Shown in pieces: positions 61,002 to 62,071 of a stretch of DNA of 62,071 nt. Made by a program: the position numbers and the translations under genes. Below the pieces are notes generated by a model that did no database searches, was not told the origin of the DNA, and worked only from the letters and a program-made list of their open reading frames with translations. The stretch lies in the NCBI GenBank assembly GCA_964293155.1, contig CAXYYA010000019.1:1-62071 (forward strand), in the 5' to 3' direction. Origin of the DNA: JAQVEB01 sp028698105. Its GTDB lineage: Bacteria; Bacteroidota; Bacteroidia; Bacteroidales; Dysgonomonadaceae. The stretch's first letter is position 1, and each line of letters starts with the position of its first letter.

Positions 61002-62071
61002 ATGTCAATCATATCGTCACTCATCTCCCATGCGCTTAATATTTCCTTCAGAAATGTTGAAAATACCGTCAAACTGTTGGAAGACGGCGCCACCATTCCC
61101 TTTATCAGCCGTTACCGGAAAGAAGCTACCGGCGCGCTAAACGAAGTGCAGGTTGCAGAAATTAAGTCGCTGAACGATAAATTCATCGAATTGGAAAAGC
61201 GAAAACAAACCGTTCTTTCATCCATCGAAGAGCAGGAAAAGCTAACGCCTGAATTGAAAGAGAGAATCGAGAACTGCTGGGATTCGATTGAACTGGAAGA
61301 TATTTACCTGCCGTATAAACCCAAGCGCCAAACGCGCGCGGAAACGGCGCGAAAAAGAGGCTTGGAGCCGCTGGCGCAATGGCTGATGTTGCAACAGAAC
61401 GGATCGGCGGAAGCGAAAGCCAAACAATTTATCACGGAAGAAGTTCCCGATCCCGACGCTGCGTTGAAAGGCGCTTGTGATATCATTGCCGAGTGGGTGA
61501 ATGAGGATGAAAAAGCGCGACAAACCGTGCGGAATATTTTTGCCCGCGAAGCGGAAATAACGGCAAAAGTGATAAAAGGGAAAGAGGAAGAAGGCGAAAA
61601 ATACAGGGATTATTTCGATTTTTCATCGTCGTTATCTCGCTGTCCGTCGCATCGGATTCTTGCCATCCGGCGAGGGGAAGCCGAAGGATTTTTGCGTGTT
61701 TCCATTTCTCCCGATGATGAAAAATGCTTAGACAAACTCGTTCCCCGATACGCCAAAAACGATAGCGAAGCTGCCGATTTCGTCGAAAATGCGGTGGAAG
61801 ATGCTTACAAACGATTATTGAAGCCTTCCATCGAAACCGAGTTTGCCAATCTCTCCAAAGAAAAAGCCGATGAAACGGCTATCTCAGTTTTCGCTGAAAA
61901 TTTGCGTCAATTGCTGTTGGCTCCGCCATTGGGACAAAAACGCATTCTGGGCGTCGATCCGGGATACCGCACGGGATGTAAATTGGTTTGTTTGGATGAA
62001 CAAGGTAATCTGTTACACAACGAAACCATCTATCCGCATCCGCCGCAAAACGAATTTTCGAAATCGGCAAG
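61002..62071 (+). CDS. tex: Tex, S1-domain transcription accessory protein (partial, 3' cut off)
   Basis: Starts at ATG 61002 (MSIISSLISHALNISFRN) and is open to the window edge, 356 codons with no stop. Tex N-terminal helical block VKLLEDGATIPFISRYRKEATGALNE, DIYLPYKPKRQTRAETARKRGLEPL and the YqgF-like start RILGVDPGYRTGCKLVCLDE (~320). The full protein is usually ~700-780 aa; the helix-hairpin-helix and S1 domains lie outside. Binds RNA; affects transcription and stress survival. Confidence 0.95.
   Translation, partial: MSIISSLISHALNISFRNVENTVKLLEDGATIPFISRYRKEATGALNEVQVAEIKSLNDKFIELEKRKQTVLSSIEEQEKLTPELKERIENCWDSIELEDIYLPYKPKRQTRAETARKRGLEPLAQWLMLQQNGSAEAKAKQFITEEVPDPDAALKGACDIIAEWVNEDEKARQTVRNIFAREAEITAKVIKGKEEEGEKYRDYFDFSSSLSRCPSHRILAIRRGEAEGFLRVSISPDDEKCLDKLVPRYAKNDSEAADFVENAVEDAYKRLLKPSIETEFANLSKEKADETAISVFAENLRQLLLAPPLGQKRILGVDPGYRTGCKLVCLDEQGNLLHNETIYPHPPQNEFSKSA

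Overview
The window reads as a chromosome segment of a Bacteroidales bacterium, perhaps near Dysgonomonadaceae/Porphyromonadaceae; the family level is inference. The signs are TAnnTTTG -7 promoter boxes with a TTTG box 19-20 bases upstream (clearest at the tRNA genes), A-rich rather than Shine-Dalgarno leaders on most genes, DUF4296 and OstA-like proteins, a surA-like/ostA-like/mutL run, an ileS-dksA-lspA run, pyruvate phosphate dikinase and tandem DUF1080 domains. Most of the window is housekeeping.

Layout. 0.2-4.1 kb: an MsbA-type ABC exporter converging on a WbpM/CapD-type nucleotide-sugar dehydratase. 4.2-7.8 kb: leftward nadC, dCMP deaminase, C-terminal processing protease and a frameshifted 5-formyl-THF cyclo-ligase. 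7.9-14.5 kb: rlmH, a GNAT-nitrilase fusion, a secreted alpha/beta hydrolase, a HEAT-repeat alkylation-repair-like protein, pepE and nhaA. 14.6-14.9 kb: tRNA-Leu and tRNA-Gly with a duplicated tRNA-Gly 3' end. 15-21.8 kb: leftward PPIase chaperone, OstA-like protein, small membrane protein and mutL, then an aldo/keto reductase and a four-cysteine Rieske-like lipoprotein. 22-34.9 kb: a miniature inverted-repeat element, a DUF898 gene with an in-frame TGA, ppdK, the ileS-dksA-lspA-DUF4296 run (ileS carries an in-frame palindromic repeat), two lipoprotein phosphohydrolases and an aminotransferase.

35.6-43.0 kb is the main accessory region: a compact integrative element of about 7.4 kb inserted in the 3' end of tRNA-Ser(GCT). 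It has 16-base att repeats, a matching three-site repeat cluster at each end (candidate integrase arm sites), a tyrosine recombinase, iteron-like repeats, a DUF3853-type DNA-binding protein, a RepA-like ATPase, a toprim primase-like protein, three tandem small paralogues I do not recognise, and a small protein with a G-R-P-x-G-x-x-N-K motif. I see no relaxase or conjugation gene. I read it as a self-replicating satellite-like island, possibly phage-dependent; that reading is inference.

43.1-62.1 kb: mltG, an aldo/keto reductase and ribF, then an AccI-like restriction-modification pair whose methylase is out of frame at a run of nine cytosines. After that come a tandem-DUF1080 lipoprotein, a CoA-disulfide-reductase-like flavoprotein, rsfS, ftsH, a superoxide dismutase with a lipoprotein signal, pgeF-obgE-adk, a coiled-coil protein, tRNA-Cys, radA, a GNAT enzyme and the first third or so of tex, which runs off the right edge.

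Three genes carry single-base lesions (fthC, DUF898, methylase). Two of the three lie in G or C runs, so sequencing error, real decay and phase variation all remain open.
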